The position numbers and the translations under genes are program-made. The notes under the pieces are model-generated. The model was not told the DNA's origin, made no database searches, and saw only the letters and a program-made list of their open reading frames with translations. Below, in pieces: positions 1 through 5,232 of a DNA stretch of 5,232 nucleotides; position 1 is the stretch's first letter, and every line of letters begins with the position of its first letter. This DNA is from Candidatus Spechtiibacteriota bacterium (GTDB taxonomy: Bacteria > Patescibacteriota > Minisyncoccia > Spechtbacterales > HO2-43-30), in the NCBI GenBank assembly GCA_016177905.1, contig JACOUK010000071.1, forward strand, positions 1 through 5,232, written 5' to 3'.

Positions 1-571
1 ATATATCGCAAGAATTGCATTTGCGAAAATGTGAGCGGTAGTTTCGCGTAAGAAACGCGGCGCGCTCTCTGAAACGCTGTCTGAAATTCTCGTAGAATGT
101 GGGGAAATCCAAAAGATCGCCCGCGCGAAATCCTACACGGCGGATTTTATCCGCGTAGCAGGGACCGATACCATTTCCGGTTGTGCCGATGCTGTTATTG
201 CTCTTCCGCTTTTTCTCTTCTTCCAATCGGTCTTCCGCAATATGCCATGGCATCACAAGGTGCGCGGACTCATCTATGCGAAGCCTTGTAATATCGATTC
301 CTCTTGCTTCAAGGGCCGCAAGCTCGTTCGCCACAATGCCAAGTTCAGGCACGGTGCCTCGCCCGATGATCGAAAGTTTCGTATGAGAATTTACCATTCC
401 GCACGGTATCGTGCGCAGAGCAAATTTCCCGCTTTCGTTCTCCACGCTGTGCCCCGCATTCCCTCCGCCGGCGTAGCGCACGACGATATCGGCATCCTGC
501 GCCATAAAGTCTACAATTTTTCCTTTTCCTTCATCTCCCCATTGTCCGCCAATAACCGCAATCGCTGGCAT
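1..571 (-). CDS. purA: Adenylosuccinate synthetase PurA, N-terminal 190 residues (runs off the left edge)
   Basis: The enzyme joins IMP and L-aspartate, using GTP, to make adenylosuccinate, the first committed step from IMP to AMP in the cytosol. The visible part is open from its ATG to the window edge. It carries the phosphate-binding signature QWGDEGKGK at residues 10-18, with the catalytic Asp at 13, and GGGNAGH ending in the catalytic His at 41, both at the same numbers as in the E. coli enzyme. The second family signature, GIGPCYADKIRR, lies at 134-145 and includes the Arg that reaches into the partner subunit. Family members are about 430 residues, so somewhat less than half is present. 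The start is fixed by a good Shine-Dalgarno sequence and by an in-frame TAA at 589-587 just upstream. It follows guaB after 32 bases and is probably cotranscribed with it. One oddity is Asn133 in GTTGNGIGP, where Arg or Lys is usual. Identity is secure. Confidence 0.96.
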   Translation of the reverse strand, partial: MPAIAVIGGQWGDEGKGKIVDFMAQDADIVVRYAGGGNAGHSVENESGKFALRTIPCGMVNSHTKLSIIGRGTVPELGIVANELAALEARGIDITRLRIDESAHLVMPWHIAEDRLEEEKKRKSNNSIGTTGNGIGPCYADKIRRVGFRAGDLLDFPTFYENFRQRFRERAAFLTRNYRSHFRKCNSCDI

Positions 572-578
572 CGCGTTT

Positions 579-585
579 CCTCCTT
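579..585 (-). promoter_or_regulatory. Shine-Dalgarno sequence of purA
   Basis: On the minus strand the sequence reads AAGGAGG, seven bases before the purA ATG, a nearly ideal match and distance. It lies in the short gap after guaB. This supports separate ribosome entry at purA within a guaB-purA message. Confidence 0.85.
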
Positions 586-603
586 CTTAAATTGGTAAAG
601 TGC

Positions 604-2097
604 TTACCTTGAATAGTTTCTCGCCTCTTTTGTGATAATCACGTCATGCGGGTGGGATTCAACGACTGAACTTTGAGAAACGCGAATGAACCGCGCGTTC
701 TCCTGGAATTCAGGAATCGTGCGGCAGCCGCAATATGCCATTCCGGATTTGACGCCGCCAATAAGCTGAAACACAATTTCTTTCACCGTGCCTTTATATG
801 GCACTCTGCCCTCGATGCCTTCAGCGATTGGTTTTAATTCGTACTCCTGCTCCTGGCCGTATCGTTCGCGGCTTGAACGGGAAGCCATTGCCGATTCCGA
901 TCCCATCCCTCGATATGTTTTGTACGCCCTTCCTTCAAAAATCACTCGCTCTCCCGGACTCTCTTCGGCGCCCGCAAGCAAACTCCCTATCATTACGCAG
1001 TCCGCTCCGGCCGCGATTGCCTTCGCGATATCTCCCGAATAGCGGATGCCTCCATCGGCAATCACCGGAATGCCGTAGCGCTTGGCGACTTTCGCGCATT
1101 CCACAATCGCCGTAATCTGCGGGACACCAATGCCGGCAACGATTCTCGTGGTGCATATCGAACCCGGGCCCATGCCGATTTTTATAGCGTCCGCGCCGGC
1201 TTTTATCAAAGCTTCCGTGGCCTTTGGAGTAGCGATATTTCCCACAACCATATCTGTGTGCGGAAACTTTTCCTTTATCATGCTCAATGTTTCAAGAACT
1301 CTCGCGGAATGGCCATGGGCGGTATCAAGGACCAAAACATCCGCGCCAGCCTCGAGAAGCACAGAAGCTCTTTCAAATCCCTCCCTGCCCACTCCAATCG
1401 CGGCCGCGACAAGAAGGCGCCCTTGATTGTCTTTTGCGGCATTCGGGAATTGCTTGCGGCGCAAAATATCTTTCATCGTGATAAGCCCCTGGAGCCTGCC
1501 CTCCGCATCAACAATCGGCAATTTCTCAATCTTGTATTTTCGCAATATTTGCTGGGCTTCAGCCATTGTCGTTCCAAGAGTCGCTTTCACAAGTTTTTCG
1601 CCGCTCGTCATGCGATCGCGCACTTTCAGAGAAAAATCGTCTTCAAAGAGCAGATCCCGAGACGTGATAATGCCAAGAAGCATTTTGTTTTCAAACGACT
1701 CGACGATCGGGACTCCTGAAATAGCATTCTCTTCCATCACTTTTCTCACGTCCAAAAGCGAATGCTCCGGAGTCAGGCAAATCGGATCAGTAATCATTTC
1801 GCTCTCCGCGCGCTTCACTTTCCGAACAGAAAGACCCTGCTCTTCCGGGGTATTATTCCGGTGTATGACGCCGACTCCCCCTTCCCGGGCCATGGCAATC
1901 GCCATATCCGCTCCGGTCACCGTATCCATCGCGGCGGAAATCAGGGGGGCATTCACCAGAAAATTCCTTGTGAATCTGCTTTTCACCTCCACTTCATGGG
2001 GCAAAACTTCGGAATATGCCGGCGCAAGCAAAACATCGTCGAACGTAATCCCGCGGATTCCCAAAATTTTTGTGTTCGCGCGTATTTCCATGTTCAT
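604..2097 (-). CDS. guaB: Inosine-5'-monophosphate dehydrogenase GuaB
   Basis: GuaB oxidises IMP to XMP with NAD+, the rate-limiting step toward GMP, and works as a cytosolic oligomer. The 497 residues are close to the usual length of about 490. The TIM barrel begins with GITFDDVLLAP (16-26). It is interrupted by two CBS domains, roughly residues 100-152 and 162-215, which bind adenine or guanine nucleotides in relatives. It resumes with DTAHGHS (258-264), the catalytic loop GPGSICTTR (310-318) with nucleophile Cys315, and ADGGIR (347-352). The mobile flap has Arg412-Tyr413 and the EGIEGRV segment (427-433), so all main active-site elements are intact. Two ATGs compete: residue 1 at 2097, with an in-frame TAG four bases above it, and residue 3 at 2091. 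No Shine-Dalgarno sequence precedes either. The predicted promoter would place the transcript start near 2093, which favours the second ATG (495 residues). purA follows 32 bases downstream. Confidence 0.97.
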   Translation of the reverse strand: MNMEIRANTKILGIRGITFDDVLLAPAYSEVLPHEVEVKSRFTRNFLVNAPLISAAMDTVTGADMAIAMAREGGVGVIHRNNTPEEQGLSVRKVKRAESEMITDPICLTPEHSLLDVRKVMEENAISGVPIVESFENKMLLGIITSRDLLFEDDFSLKVRDRMTSGEKLVKATLGTTMAEAQQILRKYKIEKLPIVDAEGRLQGLITMKDILRRKQFPNAAKDNQGRLLVAAAIGVGREGFERASVLLEAGADVLVLDTAHGHSARVLETLSMIKEKFPHTDMVVGNIATPKATEALIKAGADAIKIGMGPGSICTTRIVAGIGVPQITAIVECAKVAKRYGIPVIADGGIRYSGDIAKAIAAGADCVMIGSLLAGAEESPGERVIFEGRAYKTYRGMGSESAMASRSSRERYGQEQEYELKPIAEGIEGRVPYKGTVKEIVFQLIGGVKSGMAYCGCRTIPEFQENARFIRVSQSSVVESHPHDVIITKEARNYSR

Positions 2098-2099
2098 TC

Positions 2100-2128
2100 T
2101 CTATAACACACAAACAAAAAGTCGGCAA
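2100..2128 (-). promoter_or_regulatory. Candidate guaB promoter overlapping the upstream terminator
   Basis: On the minus strand TTGCCG (2128-2123) and TATAGA (2105-2100) match the sigma-70 -35 and -10 consensus at four of six positions each and are exactly 17 bases apart. The predicted start is near 2093, at or inside the first codons of guaB. The -35 element lies within the 3' arm of the terminator hairpin and the spacer contains its T-tract. The hexamers alone are weak. The spacing, the lack of a ribosome site before guaB, and the need for a new start after a terminator make the call plausible but not certain. Confidence 0.5.
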
Positions 2129-2144
2129 CCCTGGGGGTGCCGAC
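2111..2144 (-). terminator. Rho-independent terminator of the PaaG-like/PaaA-like cassette
   Basis: On the minus strand GTCGGCACCC pairs with GGGTTGCCGAC, giving a ten-base-pair GC-rich stem with one bulged T and a three-base loop (hairpin 2144-2121). It is followed at once by TTTTTGTTTG (2120-2111). The hairpin begins three bases after the stop codon of the PaaA-like gene. On the plus strand no T-tract follows, so it acts in one direction. It separates the cassette from guaB, although guaB begins only 13 bases after the T-tract. Confidence 0.88.
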
Positions 2145-2147
2145 GTC

Positions 2148-3062
2148 TTAAACTTTTCCAGGAACCGTGCTCTGCCGCCACATCGTCAACACTTCTTCGG
2201 TTGTGAGAATTTCAAGACCCACGGTTTGATTGGCAATTTGAAGGCCGAAAGGCGCTTCGGATCTATCGAGAAAGGCGCGCACTACTTCTTCATTCGTGCG
2301 CCGCTTCAAGCCAAGTTTTCTCCAAAGATCATTGTGGCGTGACTCGGGCCTTCCAAATGTCGCGAGAGATCGTGGCCACCAAAGGTCAAACTGCTGCTGT
2401 ATGAACTCTGGATAGTTCTGAAATAGCCGCGCCATCCACATATCGCCGTGCCTGATATGTTTATTCTCTTCGCTCATGGTCTTGCCATTCTCTCTCGCCC
2501 ATGGCGCAAAGCTCGAATCCAGTGTGTCGCGCAACTGTTCTCCGGCTCCTCGATCCTGCAGGAACTGGAATAGCCCAAAGTTAATCCAAGTCATAAGCTC
2601 GTTTTTGGGAACAACAAGATCGTAATAAAAAATGTTCACCCGGAAATCCATGGTAGGTCTTTTGGCGGAAAGTTTTTCCCCTTGCCTAATCCGGAAACTA
2701 TAATCATGCTGGTGATTCTCGACCCATCGATCAGCGTCAAACCCAATCATGTTGAGAGCATCCCTGATGCGAGTGCCGTGCGTGAACTCATCGTGCACGA
2801 TAGCAGGAACGTCTTTTAGCTCGCGAGCCGCAAACTGAGGAGCGATGTAAACAATGGGCATATAGCCATAGGCACCCACATATTCTGAATCCATCTGCGA
2901 GACCAAGAGCCAGACGAGCTCGTCAAAGTATTCCCGCGTCATCTCTGCGATAGTGTTGATCTTTCCGCCGCTATGAATTATCTCCATCATTTTTGTCTCA
3001 TCAGCCCATGTGAATCCATCATAATCGAACGTCACATACGGCCGAAGCTTTGCGTCCATCAT
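2148..3062 (-). CDS. PaaA-family di-iron oxygenase (phenylacetyl-CoA epoxidase catalytic-subunit-like)
   Basis: This 304-residue protein resembles PaaA, the catalytic subunit of the multicomponent enzyme that epoxidises the ring of phenylacetyl-CoA, and is about its full length. Ferritin-like helices carry the expected iron ligands in order: Glu60 in DSEYVG, Glu92 and His95 in HDEFTHG (a ligand pair of the ExxH type), Asp148 in YYDLVV, and Glu199 and His202 in EENKH. Further PaaA-like landmarks are SSFAPWAR (183-190), FDLWWPRSLATFG (225-237) and KRRTNEEVVRAFLD (253-266). There is no signal peptide or membrane segment, so it is probably cytosolic. It begins immediately after the TAA of the PaaG-like gene, in the same frame, with a strong Shine-Dalgarno sequence. 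The PaaB, PaaC and reductase PaaE partners are absent here. PaaA membership is inferred from motif order. The true substrate is unknown and may not be phenylacetyl-CoA. BoxB-type benzoyl-CoA epoxidases are related but longer. Confidence 0.82.
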   Translation of the reverse strand: MMDAKLRPYVTFDYDGFTWADETKMMEIIHSGGKINTIAEMTREYFDELVWLLVSQMDSEYVGAYGYMPIVYIAPQFAARELKDVPAIVHDEFTHGTRIRDALNMIGFDADRWVENHQHDYSFRIRQGEKLSAKRPTMDFRVNIFYYDLVVPKNELMTWINFGLFQFLQDRGAGEQLRDTLDSSFAPWARENGKTMSEENKHIRHGDMWMARLFQNYPEFIQQQFDLWWPRSLATFGRPESRHNDLWRKLGLKRRTNEEVVRAFLDRSEAPFGLQIANQTVGLEILTTEEVLTMWRQSTVPGKV

Positions 3063-3899
3063 TTACTTCACCTCCCTTACCTTCTGTTTCTCCAGAAACG
3101 CTCTCACCTTTTCCTTGAAATAATCGCTCTGGAGGCACGCGGTCTGCGCGCGCAGTTCCCATGGAAAAACTCGCTCATTAAGCTCACGCATTAATAATTC
3201 ATTAAGAGATGTTTTGGTGGAGCTAAACGCAAGCGGAGAAGCTTTCGCGAATCTCCCAGCATAATTCCTAACAAACGTAGGAAAATTGTAACCCATCGTT
3301 GAGTTATATACCCTATCTATAACCCCAAGACCAAACGCCTCCTCAAATGTCACTCCCTTGAAATTGGGATCGTAAAGCCATGTTCGCACATGCTGGTTAA
3401 AGCCAGAACTTATGCAGCGCGGTAAAGTTAGTACCATGCCAGAATCTGGAATAAGCCCCATACTTGCAAAGGCAGGAAAAATATTTTTGTGTTCCCAGCC
3501 ATAGTCCGCCAATCTGAAATCGCATGCCAGCGAAATGGATAATCCCGCACCGGCGGCCGCGCCATTGAGCATGGCAACTATCGGCTTGCCGATAAGCAGA
3601 AGAGCCCGGACTATGTTGTGATAATCCCGAAGAACTTCCTCCGCGAACTTACGCATTTCCTGATTACTTGCGCCAAGATCGATATTGCGCAAATCTTCGC
3701 CCGTTGAAAACGCGCGACCGGCGCCGGTCAGTATAAGCACCTTTTCATCTTCGGCGTGAGCAAATCTATAGAGGGCAAGAACTAATTCGGTGCGCATTTT
3801 ATCATTAAACGCGTTGCGCACTTCTGGCCTATTCAGAGTAATCGTCGTGATTCCATCGTCAGTCGTTTCGTACAAAATATGCGTATACTCTTTGTCCAT
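3063..3899 (-). CDS. Enoyl-CoA hydratase/isomerase (crotonase) family protein, PaaG-like
   Basis: This 278-residue protein has the crotonase fold, whose members bind acyl-CoA thioesters and stabilise an enolate through two backbone amides. The core motifs are LNRPEVRNAFN (22-32), TGAGRAFSTGEDL (58-70, first oxyanion-hole segment), NGAAAGAGLSISLACDFR (112-129, second segment) and MGLIPDSG (147-154). The GAGLS segment lacks the first catalytic Glu of true hydratases, while Asp152 sits at the position of the second acid. A single Asp there is typical of PaaG, which isomerises the phenylacetyl-CoA ring epoxide to oxepin-CoA, and of related enoyl-CoA isomerases. The length is slightly above PaaG's roughly 262. 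The ATG at 3899 has a Shine-Dalgarno sequence five bases away and an in-frame TGA at 3914-3912 upstream. It is the first gene of the cassette. The family call is secure. A PaaG-type isomerase is likely but the natural substrate is inferred. Confidence 0.9.
   Translation of the reverse strand: MDKEYTHILYETTDDGITTITLNRPEVRNAFNDKMRTELVLALYRFAHAEDEKVLILTGAGRAFSTGEDLRNIDLGASNQEMRKFAEEVLRDYHNIVRALLLIGKPIVAMLNGAAAGAGLSISLACDFRLADYGWEHKNIFPAFASMGLIPDSGMVLTLPRCISSGFNQHVRTWLYDPNFKGVTFEEAFGLGVIDRVYNSTMGYNFPTFVRNYAGRFAKASPLAFSSTKTSLNELLMRELNERVFPWELRAQTACLQSDYFKEKVRAFLEKQKVREVK
3068..3076 (-). promoter_or_regulatory. Shine-Dalgarno sequence of the PaaA-like gene, inside the end of the PaaG-like gene
   Basis: On the minus strand the sequence reads GGGAGGTGA, a long match to the anti-Shine-Dalgarno sequence, within the last codons of the upstream gene. 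GGAGG ends eight bases before the ATG at 3062, which favours that ATG over the adjacent one at 3059. It would let terminating ribosomes restart at once. Confidence 0.85.
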
Positions 3900-3904
3900 A
3901 GAAA

Positions 3905-3912
3905 CCCCCTTT
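3905..3912 (-). promoter_or_regulatory. Shine-Dalgarno sequence of the PaaG-like gene
   Basis: AAAGGGGG on the minus strand lies five bases before the ATG at 3899. The match is purine-rich rather than canonical, but its position supports this start. Confidence 0.6.
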
Positions 3913-3929
3913 CAAAGAACTGCAAAAAA

Positions 3930-3938
3930 AGCATAGCA
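3930..3938 (-). promoter_or_regulatory. Candidate extended -10 promoter of the PaaG-like/PaaA-like cassette
   Basis: The minus strand reads TGCTATGCT, which fits the extended -10 pattern TGnTATAAT at all but two positions. The region 17 bases upstream is T-rich with no good -35 hexamer, as is common for extended -10 promoters. Initiation near 3923 would give a leader of about 24 bases containing the Shine-Dalgarno sequence. It lies back to back with the dnaB promoter. Confidence 0.5.
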
Positions 3939-3942
3939 CAGA

Positions 3943-3971
3943 TTGGCAAAATGAAAAAGGGATAGTATGAT
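3943..3971 (+). promoter_or_regulatory. dnaB promoter predicting a leaderless transcript
   Basis: TTGGCA (3943-3948) and TATGAT (3966-3971) each match the sigma-70 consensus at five of six positions and are separated by exactly 17 bases. Seven bases beyond the -10 element is position 3978, the A of the dnaB ATG, so the message would have no 5' leader. The only purine tract, AAGG, touches the ATG and is too close to serve as a normal ribosome-binding site. Confidence 0.72.
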
Positions 3972-3977
3972 ACAAGG

Positions 3978-5232
3978 ATGGCAAAGCGCACTCTCCAAAA
4001 AACTGAAACGCGAATGCCCCCGCAAAATGTCGAGGCCGAGCAATCGGTGCTCGGCTCTCTCATGCTCGACAAAGACGCAATCATGAAAGTCGCGGATTTT
4101 TTGCGGGCAAAAGATTTTTACCGCGGAACGCATCAGGCAATGTATCGGGCAATGCTGGAACTTTTTGAACGCCAAGAGCCGATAGATATTCTTAATCTCA
4201 AAAATAGATTGAGCGAAACAGGAAATCTTGAAGCAGTCGGAGGACAAGCGTACCTTGCGGAACTTGTAAACTCCGTGCCAACCGCGAGCAACATCCTCTA
4301 CTACGCGAAGATTGTCCAGCGGAAAAGGATTCTTCGCGATCTTATCGCCGCGTCGTATGATATTGCCCAGCTTGGGTATAAAGAACATGAAGATGTGGAT
4401 GTGGTGCTCGATGAAGCAGAAAGAAGAATTTTCAGCATCTCTGAAGGATCGCTTAGCCAAAATTTTGTTCCCGTCCGCTCTTCGCTTGAAGACGCGTTTG
4501 ACCGGATAGACAAATTGAGCCGCAAAGAAGGTGAAACGCGGGGAGTGCCGACGGGCTTTGCCGATCTTGATAATTACCTCGCGGGGCTTCAAAAATCAGA
4601 CCTCATTATTCTCGCGGCACGGCCGGGTGTCGGGAAAAGTTCTCTCGCCCTTGACATCGCGCGCAATATCACAACCCAAAAAAAACAACCTGTGGGATTA
4701 TTTAGTCTTGAAATGTCGCGCGAACAACTCGTGGACCGCCTTATTTCCGCCCAAGCGGATGTTGATCTCTGGCGCATCCGCACCGGAAACCTATCCAGCA
4801 AAGGGGAGGACAACGATTTTCTTCGTATCCAAAACGCGCTTGGCATTCTTTCGGAAGCTCCGCTCTTTATAGACGACACTCCCTCGCCTACGATTCTCCA
4901 AATGCGCGCGATGGCGCGGCGGCTTCAGGTGGAGCATGGCCTTTCGCTTGTGATTGTTGATTATCTTCAGCTTATCCAGCCGCGCACCATGTCGGACAAT
5001 ATGGTCCAGCAAGTCACGGAAATTTCAAGAACCCTCAAAGCATTCGCGCGCGAACTTAATGTTCCGGTCCTTGCGCTTTCCCAGCTCAATAGAGCAGTAG
5101 AATCGCGCTCGCCCCAAATCCCAAGATTATCAGACATGCGGGATTCAGGATCTCTTGAGCAGGACGCGGATGTTGTGCTGTTCATCTATCGTCCGGAAAA
5201 AAAGGAAGGAGACTCTGCGGAGAACAACATCG
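3978..5232 (+). CDS. dnaB: Replicative DNA helicase DnaB, first 418 residues (runs off the right edge)
   Basis: DnaB is the hexameric ATP-driven helicase that unwinds DNA at the replication fork. The N-terminal primase-contacting domain spans about residues 14-115, starting with MPPQNVEAEQSVLGSLML (13-30), and a linker leads into the RecA-like motor domain from about 185. Motor motifs are complete up to the edge. Walker A is ARPGVGKSS (214-222) with Lys220. H1a is FSLEM (242-246) with catalytic Glu245. Walker B is VIVDYLQL (325-332) with Asp328. H3 is ALSQLNRAVESR (366-377) with Gln369, and H4 begins at RLSDMRDSGSLEQDAD (383-398). The arginine finger and C-terminal tail lie outside the window. 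There is no intein in the visible part. The ATG at 3978 is the first after an in-frame TAG at 3963; Met13 is an alternative start, but the promoter position and lack of a better ribosome site favour residue 1. The sequence style resembles Parcubacteria DnaB, by recall only. Confidence 0.97.
   Translation, partial: MAKRTLQKTETRMPPQNVEAEQSVLGSLMLDKDAIMKVADFLRAKDFYRGTHQAMYRAMLELFERQEPIDILNLKNRLSETGNLEAVGGQAYLAELVNSVPTASNILYYAKIVQRKRILRDLIAASYDIAQLGYKEHEDVDVVLDEAERRIFSISEGSLSQNFVPVRSSLEDAFDRIDKLSRKEGETRGVPTGFADLDNYLAGLQKSDLIILAARPGVGKSSLALDIARNITTQKKQPVGLFSLEMSREQLVDRLISAQADVDLWRIRTGNLSSKGEDNDFLRIQNALGILSEAPLFIDDTPSPTILQMRAMARRLQVEHGLSLVIVDYLQLIQPRTMSDNMVQQVTEISRTLKAFARELNVPVLALSQLNRAVESRSPQIPRLSDMRDSGSLEQDADVVLFIYRPEKKEGDSAENNI

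Noticed and set aside
594..608. Small inverted repeat GGTAA-five bases-TTACC across the guaB stop codon
   Set aside because: The stem is only five pairs (six with a wobble), AT-containing and without a T-tract. It is too weak for a terminator and expected by chance.
1427..2206. A 259-codon plus-strand open frame opposite guaB
   Set aside because: It lies almost wholly antisense to an unmistakable guaB gene, has no recognisable motifs, and has the low-complexity Ser/Arg-rich composition of a shadow frame.
2148..3062. BoxB-type benzoyl-CoA epoxidase as the identity of the oxygenase
   Set aside because: BoxB proteins are considerably longer, and the order of motifs such as SSFAPWAR, EENKH and KRRTNEE matches PaaA better. 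The superfamily relationship remains.
2148..3899. Foreign base composition of the cassette as evidence of horizontal transfer
   Set aside because: Hand counts of 60-base rows gave 42% G+C at 3241-3300 and 48% at 2401-2460, but guaB rows ranged from 42% to 63%. The samples do not separate the cassette from its neighbours. No insertion-sequence ends or target duplications were seen.
4014..4016. Met13 as the start of dnaB
   Set aside because: No ribosome-binding sequence precedes it, and the promoter position fits a leaderless start at 3978. It cannot be fully excluded.
3912..4592. A 226-codon minus-strand open frame opposite the start of dnaB
   Set aside because: It is antisense to a conserved dnaB coding region, overlaps both divergent promoters, and shows no family motifs.

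Overview
The window shows four complete or nearly complete transcription units with little spacing between genes. It most likely comes from a candidate-phyla-radiation bacterium of the Parcubacteria (Patescibacteria) type. That assignment is an inference from the style of the DnaB protein (for example the MPPQNVEAEQSVLGSLML start and the GEDNDF and QPRTMSDNMVQQVTEISR stretches), from short intergenic gaps, and from promoters that sit directly against start codons. I could not run a database search to confirm it.

Layout. On the minus strand, reading right to left from about 3935, there is a two-gene cassette: a crotonase-fold protein closest to PaaG (3899-3063) and a ferritin-like di-iron oxygenase of the PaaA family (3062-2148). 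The two are separated by nothing but one TAA codon and share a reading frame. The cassette ends in a strong intrinsic terminator (2144-2111). Directly after it comes a second minus-strand unit, guaB (2097-604) followed by purA (571 to beyond the left edge). On the plus strand, dnaB (3978 to beyond the right edge) is transcribed divergently from the cassette out of a 78-bp spacer that holds both promoters.

How the genes work together. GuaB and PurA are the two enzymes that draw on IMP, one toward GMP and one toward AMP, so this unit is an IMP branch-point operon. DnaB is the replicative helicase. The PaaG-like/PaaA-like cassette has no obvious link to its neighbours. In the phenylacetyl-CoA pathway the PaaA-containing complex epoxidises the aromatic ring and PaaG isomerises the epoxide, so these two proteins resemble consecutive steps of that route, but no PaaB, C, D, E or K gene is present in this window. 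This cassette is the most interesting content of the window.

Regulation. dnaB has a near-consensus sigma-70-type promoter whose predicted start falls on the A of the ATG, implying leaderless mRNA. guaB lacks a Shine-Dalgarno sequence and has a plausible promoter whose -35 element lies inside the preceding terminator hairpin, also implying a leaderless or almost leaderless message. In contrast, purA and both cassette genes have recognisable Shine-Dalgarno sequences. No stretch longer than 300 bases lacks a gene, and I see no RNA genes, mobile elements or CRISPR arrays.
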